From: Symbiodinium natans
Lineage: Eukaryota > Sar > Dinophyceae > Suessiales > Symbiodiniaceae
DNA: 64,000 nucleotides
Reading direction: 5' to 3'
NCBI GenBank assembly: GCA_905221605.1
Contig: CAJNDS010002823.1
Location: forward strand, 87,501 to 151,500
The notes beneath the pieces were generated by a model that saw nothing but the letters and a program-made list of their open reading frames with translations, ran no database searches and had not been told where the DNA came from. Shown piece by piece: positions 59,801-64,000 of the stretch. Position 1 is the stretch's first letter, and every line of letters starts with the position of its first letter. The position numbers and the translations under genes are program-made.

Positions 59801-62800
59801 TAAAGCAAGCCCCTTGAGTAAGAACACCTCAAACCCCGTAAAGCATGCGCCCCGGCGGTGCCATCCCTTGCTGCCCACCACGACCATGTACCTCTATGGT
59901 ATATACTTGGGCGTTGATCAAAAAAACCCTAAACCCTAAACCCTAAACCCTAAACCCTAAACCCTAAACCCTAAACCCTAAACCCTAAGCCCTAAGCCCT
60001 AAACCCTAAACCCTAAACCCATTTCCCTGGTAAACCAAAAGGAACCTTAAGTAATTGCCCAAGAAGGACCTGTAGATCAACCCCCCACTTGGGCCTGAAT
60101 GGGGGGCTCTTATGTAGTAGCCCGTGGGCCCAAGCATATTCTTTCTGGGTACATGGACTCTAAGCACTAAACCCTCAACCCTGCACCCTAAACCCTACAC
60201 CCTACACCCTAAACCCTAAACCCTAAACCCTAAATCCTAAACGGCTCCACCTTCATCACCGTTCCGTCGTCCAACTTGACCTGCACGCCTCTCCCAAGTG
60301 GATCAGAGTTTAGGGTGCGGGGTTTAAGATTAGATGAACCCTAACCCCTAAACGCTAAACCCTATCATGCCTGAACCCTAAGCGACCTTGGAAGCACTAA
60401 CTGTGGGCGGGGTTCGGTCCCTAAAGAGTCGGTTTCGCTTTATTGTTGCCCTCGAAGTTTAAACTTTCCTCTCGCCACCCAAACCCTTGTACAGAGACAC
60501 AGAGACACAGAGACGCAGACACACAGAGACACACAGAGAGACACAGAGAGACACAGAGAGACACAGAGAGACACAGAGAGACACAGAGACACAGAGAGAC
60601 ACAGAGGCACGCACATGCCCGAGGCAAAACAACGTTCAGGATCCCTAAGCCCTAGGGTTTAGGGTTTAGGGTTTAGGGTTTAAAAGGGTTAACCTTTAAG
60701 CCCTATGCTTTAATGACGGTTTCGGTACCTGGGTTGTTCGGACATGCACTTTGCCAGTGCCTCGACAAAGCTGGGTCCGGAACTACAAAACCTTAGGTTT
60801 AGGGTTAGGGGTTTTGGGTCTTGAGCCCTGAGCCCTAAACTCCTAAACTACTATTTGCTTAAACGCCCCCCCCCCTCCGCCCCCAATAAAGGTAATGATC
60901 CCTGTATTGCCCTCTTAGGGAAGAATCTTTATCATTTTTTGGGGTTGGTTCTTAAGCAGATGGTGGTTGAAAGGGTTCTAACAGGCGGGAGCCATACAAA
61001 GGATTCTAGATCCTCTCTAAACCCTAAACCCTAAATCCTAAACCCTAAACCCTAAACCCTACACCCTAGACCCTAGACCCTATATACAGCCCGTGGCGCT
61101 GCCAAGGGCCCCTCTTTTGGTTTATAGCACCCCGAAGCCCTAAGCCCCAGTACCCCCAGACACGCAAATCACAAGCTCCAAGCACCCCAGGTTTAGGGTT
61201 TAGGGTTTAGGGTCTAGGGTTTAGGGTTTAGGGTTTAGGGTATAGGGTTTAGGGTTTAGGGTGCTTAGTAGGCCTCATTGATGTTCAGCAGAACCCGAGA
61301 GCTTGCAGGCTGCCATTGTCGCTCAGAGCACGATGGGATTACCGACAAGACAAGGAGATGACACATGCTGGGTTTAGGGTTTAGGGTTTAGGGTTTCGGG
61401 TTTAGGGCGTTAAACTTCTTAGCCGTGCAACTGCGCAAGCATCCAGGCCCCATGGACGAGGAATCCCTCAAAAGCCCATAGAAGAACCAAAAAAAAATGA
61501 AACAGAAAAGGCACCGCAAACTGCCAAAGGAGTGACAATGGGAGAACACGTAGCAGGAGCAGCGATGGAGAAAACCGATGAGGAGCAGTGCGTGAGACAT
61601 GACGGGGTTCGACCCCCTCTCCCCGAATCCTAAAACCCGGCTAAGCCCGGAACCCCAAACTCTAAGCCCTAAACCCCTAAACCCCTAAGCCCCAAGTCCT
61701 AAGGTCTAAATCCTAAACCCCTAAACCCAAATCCAGAAGCCGTAAACCCCCCCCACCCCTTCCACATTTTGAGCAAAGCCTGACGAGTCGCGGCCCAGAA
61801 AGGTGAAACCTGGGCTGGCACTCGAGGGGCTTCTTCCTGGACCCAAACAGGGACCTAGGGTTTAGGGTTTAGGGTTTACCGTTTAGGGTTTAGGGTTTAG
61901 GAGTTATATAGGGTTTGGGGTTTTAGGTTTATAAGGCTTGGGGGTGCAGGGCCAAGGAACTACAGCAACAACCGGGGGCAATTAGAAAAAACCAAAACTC
62001 ACCCTTGCCATGCCCTAAAACCTGGGCAAAAACTCCTCAAGCCCAAAACCCTAAACCCTAAACCCTAAACCCTAAACCCTAAACCCTAAACCCTAAACCG
62101 AGCCTTCAGACGCTAGACCTGTGAAAGCTCCACCCCCGCCCTAAGCCTTAAGCCCTAAACACCTATTGCCACATGCACTACATGTACCAAAAAAATGCAC
62201 AAAATACGCGAAGCACCAAAAATGCAGCAAATATGCCCAAACATGCACGTGTCGACACGAGAAGACCCTGATGTGGCTAGTGTATAGGGTTTAGGGTTTG
62301 GGGGTTTGGGGTTTGGGGTTTGGGGTTTAGGGTTTAGGGTTTAGGGTTTAGGGAACCTTTGTGCCCTAGAACCACAAAAAGAGCTGCAAAAACTGCTGAG
62401 CCCTAAAGCCCTGAACCTCTCGAGCTCCTTAACTTGAAGTTTAAGGGTCTAGGGCTGAGGCTTTAGGGCCCCTACCTGAACCACAAACCCTGCAGCCTGT
62501 TACCAAGCACCACCCTGAACCCGAAACCCCAAACCCTAAAACCCTCTCTACTATATATATTTAGACCTTAATTTAATTTCAGAATTTGGCCGCTTTATTT
62601 CAGAATTTGGCCGACTTTTGCTTTCTCAATTTGGCTGCTCTATTTTCAGAATTTGGCCGCTTTGTTTTCAGAATTTGGCCGTTTTTGCTTTCTCAATTTG
62701 GCCGCTGTATTTTCAGAATTTGGCCGCTTTGTTTTGAGAATTTGGCCGTTTTTGCTTTCTCAACGTCATGGGATTCTCTGGTTGGGTGGGTGTATCAGAG

Positions 62801-63723
62801 CCGTATTTAAAGCTTTACCATCAAACTGGTCGGTCTGAAACCCTAAACCCTAAATCCTGAACCCTGAACCCTAAGCCCTAAACCCCAAGATTCAGCAAAA
62901 ACCCTGCAGCGGAGCCGCCGAAATGCATCGCCCCGTAGCACAACGCCGCCTCGCGGCTTCGTTGGGGAGGAAGCCGAGCGCTCAAGGGTTTAAGGGTTTT
63001 AAGGGTTCAAGGGTTTAGGGTTTAAGGGTATTAGTTTGAGGGTTTTAAGGGTTTTAAGGGTCTAGGGTTTAGGGTTTAGGGTTTAGGGGTACTAGTCTAA
63101 GGGTTTTTAAGGGTCCAAGGTTCTAAGGCTGTAGGTTTTAGGGGTTTGGGGTTTAGGCTTAGGGTCTTAGGATGAGGCTTAGAGGTGTAGGGGGTTAGGG
63201 CTTAGGGGTATAGGGTTTAAGCTTTTAAGGGCTTAGGGTTTAGGGAAGCGGCTTAGAGGTGTGTAGGGTTTAAGGTTTGAGGGTTTAGGGTTAAGGGCTT
63301 AGTTAGGGGTATAGGAACTAGGGTGTAGGGGGCTAGGGTTCAGGGGTTTAGGGGTTTAGGGGATTGGAGGGTTAAGGGTTTACTGGTTTAAGGCTTTAGG
63401 GGTTCGGGGGGGGTTCAGGACCCCACTAGGCTTGTTTGCCAGGGTTTGGGCCTGTGAAACGCGTTGGGGTTCATGAGCAAAATGGTGGAGCATTAGCACG
63501 TCCGTTCAGGCTGTCCTGCAGGTTCAGGCTTAGGGGTTCAAGGTAAAGCTTCAGGGTAGCAGCTTCGTCTAAACCCTAAACCCTAAACCCTAAACCCTAA
63601 ACCCTAAACCCTAAACCCTAAACCCTAAACCCTAAACCCCAGACCCTAAATCCCAAATCCTAAATCCTAAATCCTAGACGCTGCCGCCTCATCCGGGCTG
63701 CTTGCGCTGAAGCCACTCATGAC
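1017..63723 (-). CDS. P4-type ATPase (phospholipid flippase), partial, 30 exons seen; both ends outside the window
   Basis: A P4 ATPase moves phospholipids from the outer to the cytosolic membrane leaflet using ATP, through an Asp-phosphorylated intermediate. Thirty short exons (19-75 nt, about 1.36 kb in total) occur on the minus strand in the order of P4 family motifs: [126 protein letters not shown], and a [11 protein letters not shown] helix. Phases join exactly at almost every junction; the joins after exons 15 and 20 are less certain. The N-terminal half (TM1-4, actuator domain, DKTGT) should lie above 64 kb and TM8-10 below 1 kb. Two whole genes sit inside two of its introns. Donors are mainly GC, then GA, with few GT. 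The family call is firm; the subfamily is not assigned. Confidence 0.86.
1335..1409 (-). CDS. Candidate extra flippase exon
   Basis: A 75-nt open segment (25 codons, [20 protein letters not shown]...) with TTGCAG before it and GTACCT after it on the minus strand. It is phase 0 at both ends and falls between flippase exons at 2273-2338 and 1017-1055, which are also phase 0. In P4 ATPases this is a variable loop, so no motif can confirm it. It could be an alternative exon or chance. Confidence 0.35.
1658..1743. repeat. Tandem duplication, 43-bp unit, two copies
   Basis: AAGTGTACACTCTTAGTTTT... at 1658-1700 and 1701-1743 differ at one base. The repeat end leads into a family D end motif. Confidence 0.93.
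3604..3807 (+). repeat. Longest pure TTTAGGG array, about 29 copies
   Basis: An uninterrupted heptamer array of about 204 bp, directly upstream on the coding strand of flippase exon 3533-3569. Only about 35 bp separates the array from the exon. Confidence 0.95.
5419..5525. mobile_element. MITE family A copy (TACTATTTGC inverted ends)
   Basis: The inverted ends read about TACTATTTGCCTAAGAACC...GGGTTCTTAAGC..., with an AT-rich core. Other copies are at 14418-14537, 37508-37598, 46484-46686 and 60849-60965, with a one-ended copy near 18180-18260. No transposase is present, so the family is non-autonomous. This copy lies in the flippase intron between exons at 5635 and 5141. Confidence 0.75.
8075..8181. 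mobile_element. MITE family B copy (TTGGGATGTTCCCCC inverted ends)
   Basis: The left end TTGGGATGTTCCCCCTCATA is inverted at the right end (GGGGGAACATCCCAA). A second full copy is at 47405-47505, a half copy at 50403-50462, and a copy broken by telomeric repeats at 59155-59235. Confidence 0.75.
8237..8350. repeat. Tandem duplication, 53-bp unit, two copies
   Basis: ACCTCTGCAGACCCTAACCC... at 8237-8289 and 8298-8350 differ at two positions. The unit itself contains CCCTAAA motifs, so segmental duplication also spreads telomeric tracts. Confidence 0.9.
9156..9612 (+). mobile_element. Poly-C element, copy 1
   Basis: The start TCCGCCGACCCTGGCGGCGT, then GTTGGATGGGAAAAGGAGGT, a CACCCGCACAGCG segment, a pyrimidine C-rich core (9298-9465), a CAAACGATTCACAGAACTC segment and the end GGCTTGAGCCGGAGGCTCTT are shared with copies at 38475-38979 and 44164-44672. 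No coding capacity is seen: the Pro-rich and Gly-rich ORFs are translations of the C run. Confidence 0.85.
10449..10521 (+). repeat. Variant array TTCAGGG, about 10 copies
   Basis: A homogeneous block of the variant heptamer TTCAGGG with normal TTTAGGG on both sides, next to a long G run (10396-10422). Confidence 0.9.
11728..17752 (-). CDS. MFS exons 9-17: C-terminal half and cytosolic tail
   Basis: Exons read [12 protein letters not shown] (P-E-S after TM6), [19 protein letters not shown] (TM7), [31 protein letters not shown] (second-half loop motif PxxGxxxDRxG), [37 protein letters not shown] (TM10), [15 protein letters not shown] then [16 protein letters not shown] (ELFPxxVRxxG...YN...IFGGxaP), and [17 protein letters not shown] (TM12). 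The last exon (11728-11889) is hydrophilic, with proline- and glutamine-rich residues, and ends in TGA. The first 27 nt around the start of exon 14901-14978 are repeated perfectly at 15065-15091. The antisense frame of the last exon is also open but lacks any family match. Confidence 0.85.
11728..24964 (-). CDS. MFS transporter, proline/betaine-type metabolite:H+ symporter, complete, 17 exons, nested in a flippase intron
   Basis: A 12-helix proton-coupled symporter; the closest family I recognise is ProP/MHS (TC 2.A.1.6), usual substrates proline, betaine or organic acids; the substrate is not assignable. Exons: 24924-24964, 24106-24208, 23386-23471, 22328-22393, 21942-21998, 20791-20845, 19509-19580, 17944-18020, 17716-17752, 17005-17076, 15922-15990, 14901-14978, 13427-13500, 13150-13204, 12752-12853, 12267-12329, 11728-11889. 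Together they make 1269 nt, 422 codons plus stop, all in phase. The start ATG gives [14 protein letters not shown]. The protein ends in a hydrophilic tail (...[11 protein letters not shown]). The length is normal for the family. It lies on the same strand as the flippase, between flippase exons 19 and 20. Exon 15922-15990 is the least certain. Confidence 0.88.
11907..12030. repeat. Family C copy split by a CCCTAAA array
   Basis: TAGCCCAGTAGCTATATTACAAA runs directly into CCCTAAA units (about five), after which CCCTTTTTGGGTTGGTTACT continues the family C order. Confidence 0.72.
14418..14537. mobile_element. MITE family A copy
   Basis: Left end TACTACTCTTTGCTTAAAAACC, right end GGTTCTTAAGCAAATGGTA, with about 120 bp between outer ends. 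It lies in the MFS intron between exons at 14901 and 13500. Confidence 0.75.
14969..15091. repeat. 27-bp direct repeat around a telomere-like tract at an MFS exon start
   Basis: Positions 14969-14995 and 15065-15091 are identical over 27 bp, and both are followed by a G run. The lower copy spans the acceptor and first bases of MFS exon 14901-14978 (GATGACCTTCTTTG region). Between them lie a G12 run and degenerate TTTAGGG-like DNA. Confidence 0.9.
17944..24964 (-). CDS. MFS exons 1-8: N-terminal six-helix half
   Basis: Signature residues by exon: [18 protein letters not shown] (TM1 of ProP-type carriers, GNxxEWYxF); [19 protein letters not shown] then LFGR+K (RPxGG...GDxxGRK, the MFS loop 2-3 motif split across two exons); [20 protein letters not shown]+[38 protein letters not shown] (QGxSxGGE, TM5); [31 protein letters not shown]+VPAILGRR (WGWRxPF, end of TM6). 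The order and spacing match the family. Exon 2 is followed directly by a TTTAGGG-rich intron, and exon 3 begins after CCCTAAACCCAG. The start sequences of exon 3 (23459-23478) and exon 7 (19578-19595) are duplicated upstream in their introns. Confidence 0.87.
18505..18608. repeat. Dispersed repeat family D (GCTTCGTACCCTGGCCCA...)
   Basis: About 100 bp beginning GCTTCGTACCCTGGCCCA and ending CTACTCAGCTACTGAG. A second copy is at 48037-48132. The end motif also appears at 1755-1772 after the tandem repeat at 1658-1743. Confidence 0.7.
19578..19946. repeat. Three copies of an exon-start sequence around telomeric tracts
   Basis: CACCTCCAGTGCTTAGGG occurs at 19578-19595 and 19929-19946, with a 16-bp core copy at 19701-19716. 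The first copy carries the acceptor (CACTGGAG on the minus strand) of MFS exon 19509-19580. Telomeric tracts separate the copies. Confidence 0.88.
20548..20665. repeat. Dispersed repeat family C (AGTAGCCCAGTAACCATATTAC...)
   Basis: About 115 bp with a conserved layout: AGCCCAGTAACCATATTACA, then CCCTTTTTGGGG, GGTTACTTTA, GGGAACCTTGAACC and GGTACCA. Other copies are at 14288-14392, 15681-15775 and 45349-45465, and a copy at 11907-12030 is split by a CCCTAAA array. Confidence 0.75.
22408..22604 (+). repeat. TTTAGGG array, about 28 copies with two irregular units
   Basis: A near-perfect array of about 197 bp beginning 15 bp beyond MFS exon 22328-22393, in the intron at its 5' side on the coding strand. 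Confidence 0.95.
23459..23547. repeat. 20-bp direct repeat around a TTTAGGG tract at an MFS exon start
   Basis: The sequence CAAGCCACGCAGCCTGGGTT occurs at 23459-23478 and again at 23528-23547, with about seven TTTAGGG units between. The lower copy is the acceptor (ACCCAG) plus the first bases of MFS exon 23386-23471. The upper copy is therefore a duplicated exon start inside the intron. Confidence 0.9.
24965..25812 (-). other. MFS upstream region
   Basis: Degenerate TTTAGGG-type repeats with short unique DNA separate flippase exon 19 from the MFS start codon. An AG acceptor (GGGCAG, about 24990) lies about 25 nt upstream of the ATG and could receive a spliced leader, which is inference. No other gene is visible. 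Confidence 0.3.
25813..33805 (-). CDS. Flippase exons 12-19: phosphorylation domain to the GDGAND hinge
   Basis: Exons: 33731-33805, 33508-33546, 32519-32563, 30949-30999, 27471-27503, 26615-26674, 26432-26459, 25813-25843. They read [106 protein letters not shown] and DGANDCNMI. IEDxLQ, LTGDK, CCRVSPxQK and GDGAND are diagnostic P-domain segments of P4 ATPases. Exon 12 continues exon 11 in phase although they are 18.4 kb apart with RER1 between them. The join between exons 15 and 16 probably lacks one or two short exons (the usual LVIDG...L region). Open segments near 29.4 kb and 28.44 kb are candidates but not convincing. Confidence 0.84.
28078..28200. mobile_element. MITE-like element with GGGTAGTTCTCTAAG ends
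   Basis: Ends GGGTAGTTCTCTAAG and CTTAGAGAACTACCC are perfect inverted repeats 123 bp apart, enclosing GGGGATCCCC- and GGGACC-rich DNA. Fragments with the same ends occur near 27985, 28688 and 2924, the last abutting a telomeric tract. Confidence 0.75.
33432..33475 (+). repeat. Variant array TTTCGGG, about 6 copies
   Basis: Six identical variant units at the end of a normal TTTAGGG array (33338-33432), just beside flippase exon 33508-33546. Confidence 0.9.
34030..34160. mobile_element. Short dispersed element split by a 33-bp telomeric insert
   Basis: The element, also seen at 10111-10200, 30738-30840, 34186-34270 and in part at 55350-55392, has the layout ...GGGTACCTTATTGGGGTCC...GGGAATCCTACTATTTGGGG.... 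In this copy CCTTATTGGGGT is present at 34045-34056 and again at 34090-34101, with four to five TTTAGGG-type units between. Confidence 0.75.
34434..34508 (+). repeat. Variant array TCTAGGG, about 10 copies
   Basis: A block of identical TCTAGGG units following normal TTTAGGG units (34408-34440). Confidence 0.9.
35216..35323 (-). CDS. Candidate exon, unknown function
   Basis: A 108-nt open segment (36 codons, starting [20 protein letters not shown]) bounded by CTTAG before and a canonical GTAAGA donor after, on the minus strand between RER1 and flippase exon 12. It is phase 0 at both ends. Third-position GC is weaker than in the assigned exons, and the flippase joins correctly without it. It may be an alternative exon, a remnant of another gene, or chance. 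Confidence 0.3.
35981..36109. mobile_element. MITE-like element with CATGTGAAGTAGGGT ends
   Basis: The left end CATGTGAAGTAGGGT is inverted at the right end (ACCCTGCTTCATG). The internal sequence has CACTCACCA repeats. A related copy lies at about 18881-18977. Confidence 0.65.
37293..51508 (-). CDS. RER1: RER1-like ER/Golgi retrieval receptor, complete, 13 exons, nested in a flippase intron
   Basis: Rer1 is a small four-helix Golgi membrane protein that returns ER membrane proteins and unassembled subunits to the ER in COPI vesicles. Exons: 51479-51508, 50009-50053, 49327-49347, 49038-49088, 48206-48247, 47177-47224, 45484-45528, 44050-44079, 42649-42685, 42400-42450, 40840-40898, 37819-37886, 37293-37365. 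They join to about 199 codons from ATG ([10 protein letters not shown]) to TAG (EALDV). Family hallmarks are [30 protein letters not shown], the helix [18 protein letters not shown] and the basic tail [12 protein letters not shown]. The length fits the family (about 190-200 aa). The usual PVFWP segment between exons 11 and 12 is not seen, so a microexon may be missing or the segment lost. The ATG is preceded by TGCC (Kozak-like). Exons 3 (21 nt) and 8 (30 nt) are tiny. Flippase exons 11 and 12 flank the locus on the same strand. Confidence 0.86.
37508..37598. mobile_element. MITE family A copy, short form
   Basis: Left end TACTACCAATTGCTTAAGAACC, right end GGGCTCTTAAGTAAATAGTG. The copy lies between RER1 exons at 37365 and 37819. 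Confidence 0.7.
38475..38979 (+). mobile_element. Poly-C element, copy 2
   Basis: Same order of segments as copy 1, with an internal duplication of the AAACAGGCGGTTCA segment (38616-38650) and a C-rich core at about 38686-38831. It is followed immediately by a GC-rich island absent from the other copies. Confidence 0.85.
38980..40059. other. GC-rich, telomere-free island with degenerate internal repeats
   Basis: About 1.1 kb without any telomeric heptamer. Recurring modules include GCATCATCGA (39246, 39497, near 39559), GATGCTCATGATGCTC (near 39631, 39903) and GTAAATACCG (39416, 39678), suggesting diverged tandem units of roughly 200-300 bp. Open frames on both strands look like GC-rich shadows. 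It lies in the RER1 intron between exons at 40840 and 37886. Confidence 0.6.
39780..39811. other. 32-bp perfect palindrome
   Basis: A self-complementary sequence centred on CCCTTAAGGG with arms GACCCCGAATG and CATTCGGGGTC and no loop. It could extrude a cruciform or form a hairpin in RNA. Confidence 0.9.
40059..40140 (+). repeat. (CG)n tract joined to a G44 run
   Basis: About 14 CG dinucleotides (40060-40087) run directly into 44 consecutive G (40088-40131), then GAGGGAGGGG and a purine-rich GA tract to about 40205. Alternating CG favours Z-DNA, and the G run favours quadruplex or triplex forms. Confidence 0.93.
41880..42167 (-). pseudogene. LINE-type reverse transcriptase fragment, 5' cut by a telomeric tract
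   Basis: The minus-strand frame reads [20 protein letters not shown] then [10 protein letters not shown], which fits RT motif B (QGxxxG...LF.LALDPL), followed by RLTAYMDEN at the position of the catalytic YxDD motif. Here it is YMDE, so one catalytic aspartate is changed. Further on, [20 protein letters not shown] resembles the region after motif C of LINE elements. The reading begins right at a CCCTAAA array (42168 onward), and the frame loses similarity towards 41880 before entering low-complexity Tyr/Ser-rich sequence. It is a dead, truncated copy in an RER1 intron (between exons at 42400 and 40898). Confidence 0.7.
44164..44672 (+). mobile_element. Poly-C element, copy 3
   Basis: Same ends as copies 1 and 2. 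The core is an almost pure C run of about 95 nt (44380-44474, one T). It is flanked on both sides by TTTAGGG-type repeats, as copy 1 is. Confidence 0.85.
45925..46205 (+). repeat. Octamer variants CCCTAAAA and CCCTAAGA
   Basis: About 280 bp of 8-bp units. CCCTAAAA blocks surround a block of seven CCCTAAGA units (46048-46110). Related octamer tracts TTTAAGGG occur at 35813-35915. Confidence 0.88.
46484..46686. mobile_element. MITE family A copy, long form
   Basis: Ends TACTATTTGCTTACGAA and GGGGTTCTTAAGCAAATAGTA. At 203 bp it is about twice the usual length. It lies in an RER1 intron. Confidence 0.75.
50317..50400. repeat. Trinucleotide (CTA/CTG/TTC)n tract next to a half MITE B copy
   Basis: CTGCTACTACTGATGCTGCT-type repeats. 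A related tract is at 26124-26200. Confidence 0.88.
51239..51377. repeat. (TATACA/TA)n low-complexity tract
   Basis: An AT-rich tract of TATATACATA units. Similar shorter tracts are at 45855-45895 and 53695-53800. Confidence 0.9.
51509..52249 (-). other. RER1 upstream region
   Basis: This is the space between flippase exon 11 and the RER1 start. It contains about 300 bp of unique DNA (51510-51800) that is open on both strands (minus reading ends [20 protein letters not shown]... and stops before the RER1 ATG), then telomeric repeats from 51964. It probably holds the 5' leader and trans-splice acceptor. I see no TATA-like or other promoter element, as expected for dinoflagellates. Confidence 0.3.
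52250..63723 (-). CDS. Flippase exons 1-11: nucleotide-binding domain
   Basis: Exons: 63688-63723, 62919-62949, 61780-61809, 60251-60288, 59434-59502, 58297-58350, 57297-57356, 56419-56456, 55488-55506, 54069-54107, 52250-52321. Joined residues include FSASSPDE+[81 protein letters not shown] and the helical [18 protein letters not shown]. These are, in order, the P4 SPDE motif, the FNSxRKRxSV ATP-site motif, KGADS, the GLRTL-x-A-x-R segment and the helix before GxxxIEDxLQ. Exon 9 is only 19 nt. Direct repeats at junctions are clearest between exons 1/2 (GAGGCGGC), 4/5 (AGGTGGA) and 7/8 (GAGGA). Further coding upstream of 63723 is expected outside the window. Confidence 0.84.
55053..55198. mobile_element. 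Inverted-repeat element with telomeric repeats in the loop
   Basis: Arms CTTGGAGGTYCATGGGCACT at 55053-55077 and 55172-55198 are inverted copies with few mismatches. The loop carries CCCTAAA repeats (55134-55170). A diverged arm occurs near 40625. Confidence 0.65.
58783..58914 (+). repeat. CCCTAAA array, about 19 copies
   Basis: A pure array in the flippase intron between exons at 59434 and 58350. The following 14 bases (TAGACTTTGACAAC) nearly repeat the bases just upstream of the array (58752-58766, TAGACCTTGACAAC), as if a copied flank surrounded it. Confidence 0.9.
59155..59235. mobile_element. MITE family B copy interrupted by TTTAGGG repeats
   Basis: The left end GGGATGTTCCCCCCTATACG is followed after ACA by about three TTTAGGG units, then by family B core sequence (GGGGGTACTGTAATCCCTAT). 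Confidence 0.7.
60494..60607. repeat. Microsatellite (AGACAC)n-type
   Basis: Purine-rich AGAGACAC repeats of about 115 bp. The overlapping RHRETQ-repeat and CVSLC-repeat ORFs are by-products. Confidence 0.93.
60849..60965. mobile_element. MITE family A copy
   Basis: Left end ACTATTTGCTTAAACG, right end GGTTCTTAAGCAGATGGT, with a C-rich insert near the left end. It lies in the flippase intron below exon 61780-61809. Confidence 0.7.
62573..62762. repeat. Minisatellite with unit CAGAATTTGGCCGC...
   Basis: Eight imperfect copies of AATTTGGCCGCTTT-type units (about 20-24 bp) alternate with TTTTTGCTTTCTC spacers. ORFs across it translate to repeats such as [11 protein letters not shown] and are not considered genes. 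Confidence 0.85.
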
Positions 63724-64000
63724 CTGGAGACAAGCGGTGGGAAGGGGGGGGTGGATCGTCCTAAAGCGTGAAGCAGCAAAAAACTACTAAACCCCTAAAC
63801 GCCCGAAACTTACCACTAAAAAAAAAGAAATCTCTAAGCACTCTACACCCTACACCCTACACTCTACACCACCAAACCCTACACCCTACACTACTAAACC
63901 CCAAACCCTAGATCCCAAAGCCCAAACCCGAAACCCAAAACCCTAAAACTCTAAACCAGAACACCCTGAATCCTAACACCCTAACACCCTAGGCGTTCTA

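Larger units (their letters stand above)
1..64000. repeat. Interstitial telomeric heptamer arrays (TTTAGGG/CCCTAAA) throughout
   Basis: Well over one hundred tracts of 2-29 heptamer copies occur in both orientations, plus many degenerate copies. None of the assigned exons contains a tract. Around most exons the plus strand shows CCCTAAA on the low-coordinate side and TTTAGGG on the high-coordinate side. Stretches of more than 300 bp between listed features consist mainly of these tracts and short unique intron DNA. Confidence 0.97.

Noticed and set aside
60421-60655. Arg/His/Glu-repeat and Cys/Leu-repeat ORFs
   Set aside because: Translations of an AGACAC microsatellite on both strands.

Overview
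The window reads as dinoflagellate (Symbiodiniaceae-like) nuclear DNA. The evidence is plant/alveolate-type telomeric heptamers (TTTAGGG/CCCTAAA) along the whole length, very short exons, acceptors of the form AG followed by G, and 5' splice sites that are mostly GC or GA rather than GT. No rRNA, tRNA, CRISPR or prokaryotic gene was recognised. Species assignment is inference; a related alveolate cannot be excluded.

Nearly all long ORFs here are translations of telomeric or low-complexity DNA. The real coding signal is in islands of about 19-160 nt between telomeric tracts, all on the minus strand. I read these by hand and joined them in phase. They form three genes. (1) A P4-type ATPase (phospholipid flippase) runs from 63723 down to 1017. 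Thirty exons are seen, from the SPDE motif of the N domain to the TM6-8 region; both gene ends lie outside the window. (2) A complete RER1 gene (ER/Golgi retrieval receptor, about 199 aa, 13 exons, ATG at 51508, stop at 37293) lies inside the flippase interval 52249-33806. (3) A complete MFS transporter gene of the proline/betaine (metabolite:H+ symporter) type (about 422 aa, 17 exons, ATG at 24964, stop at 11728) lies inside the flippase interval 25812-11085. Flippase reading phase and P4 motif order are kept across both nested genes.

Most introns have one architecture. On the coding strand they tend to start with TTTAGGG arrays and end with CCCTAAA arrays, so the telomeric repeats act like terminal inverted repeats. 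The first bases of the intron often repeat the first bases of the next exon (AG/GNN direct repeats of 3-10 nt). Several exon starts are duplicated on the far side of a telomeric tract. This looks like intron gain or expansion by insertion of telomeric-repeat DNA with target duplication, that is, telomeric introner elements.

The rest of the introns holds several MITE-like families with visible inverted ends (some interrupted by telomeric tracts), three copies of a roughly 460-510 bp element with a long poly-C core, a broken LINE reverse-transcriptase fragment, a GC-rich telomere-free island with a (CG)n/G44 tract and a 32-bp palindrome, and micro- and minisatellites. Exon borders were inferred from phase, splice dinucleotides and family consensus recalled from knowledge; no alignment was run. 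Individual borders may move by a few bases.
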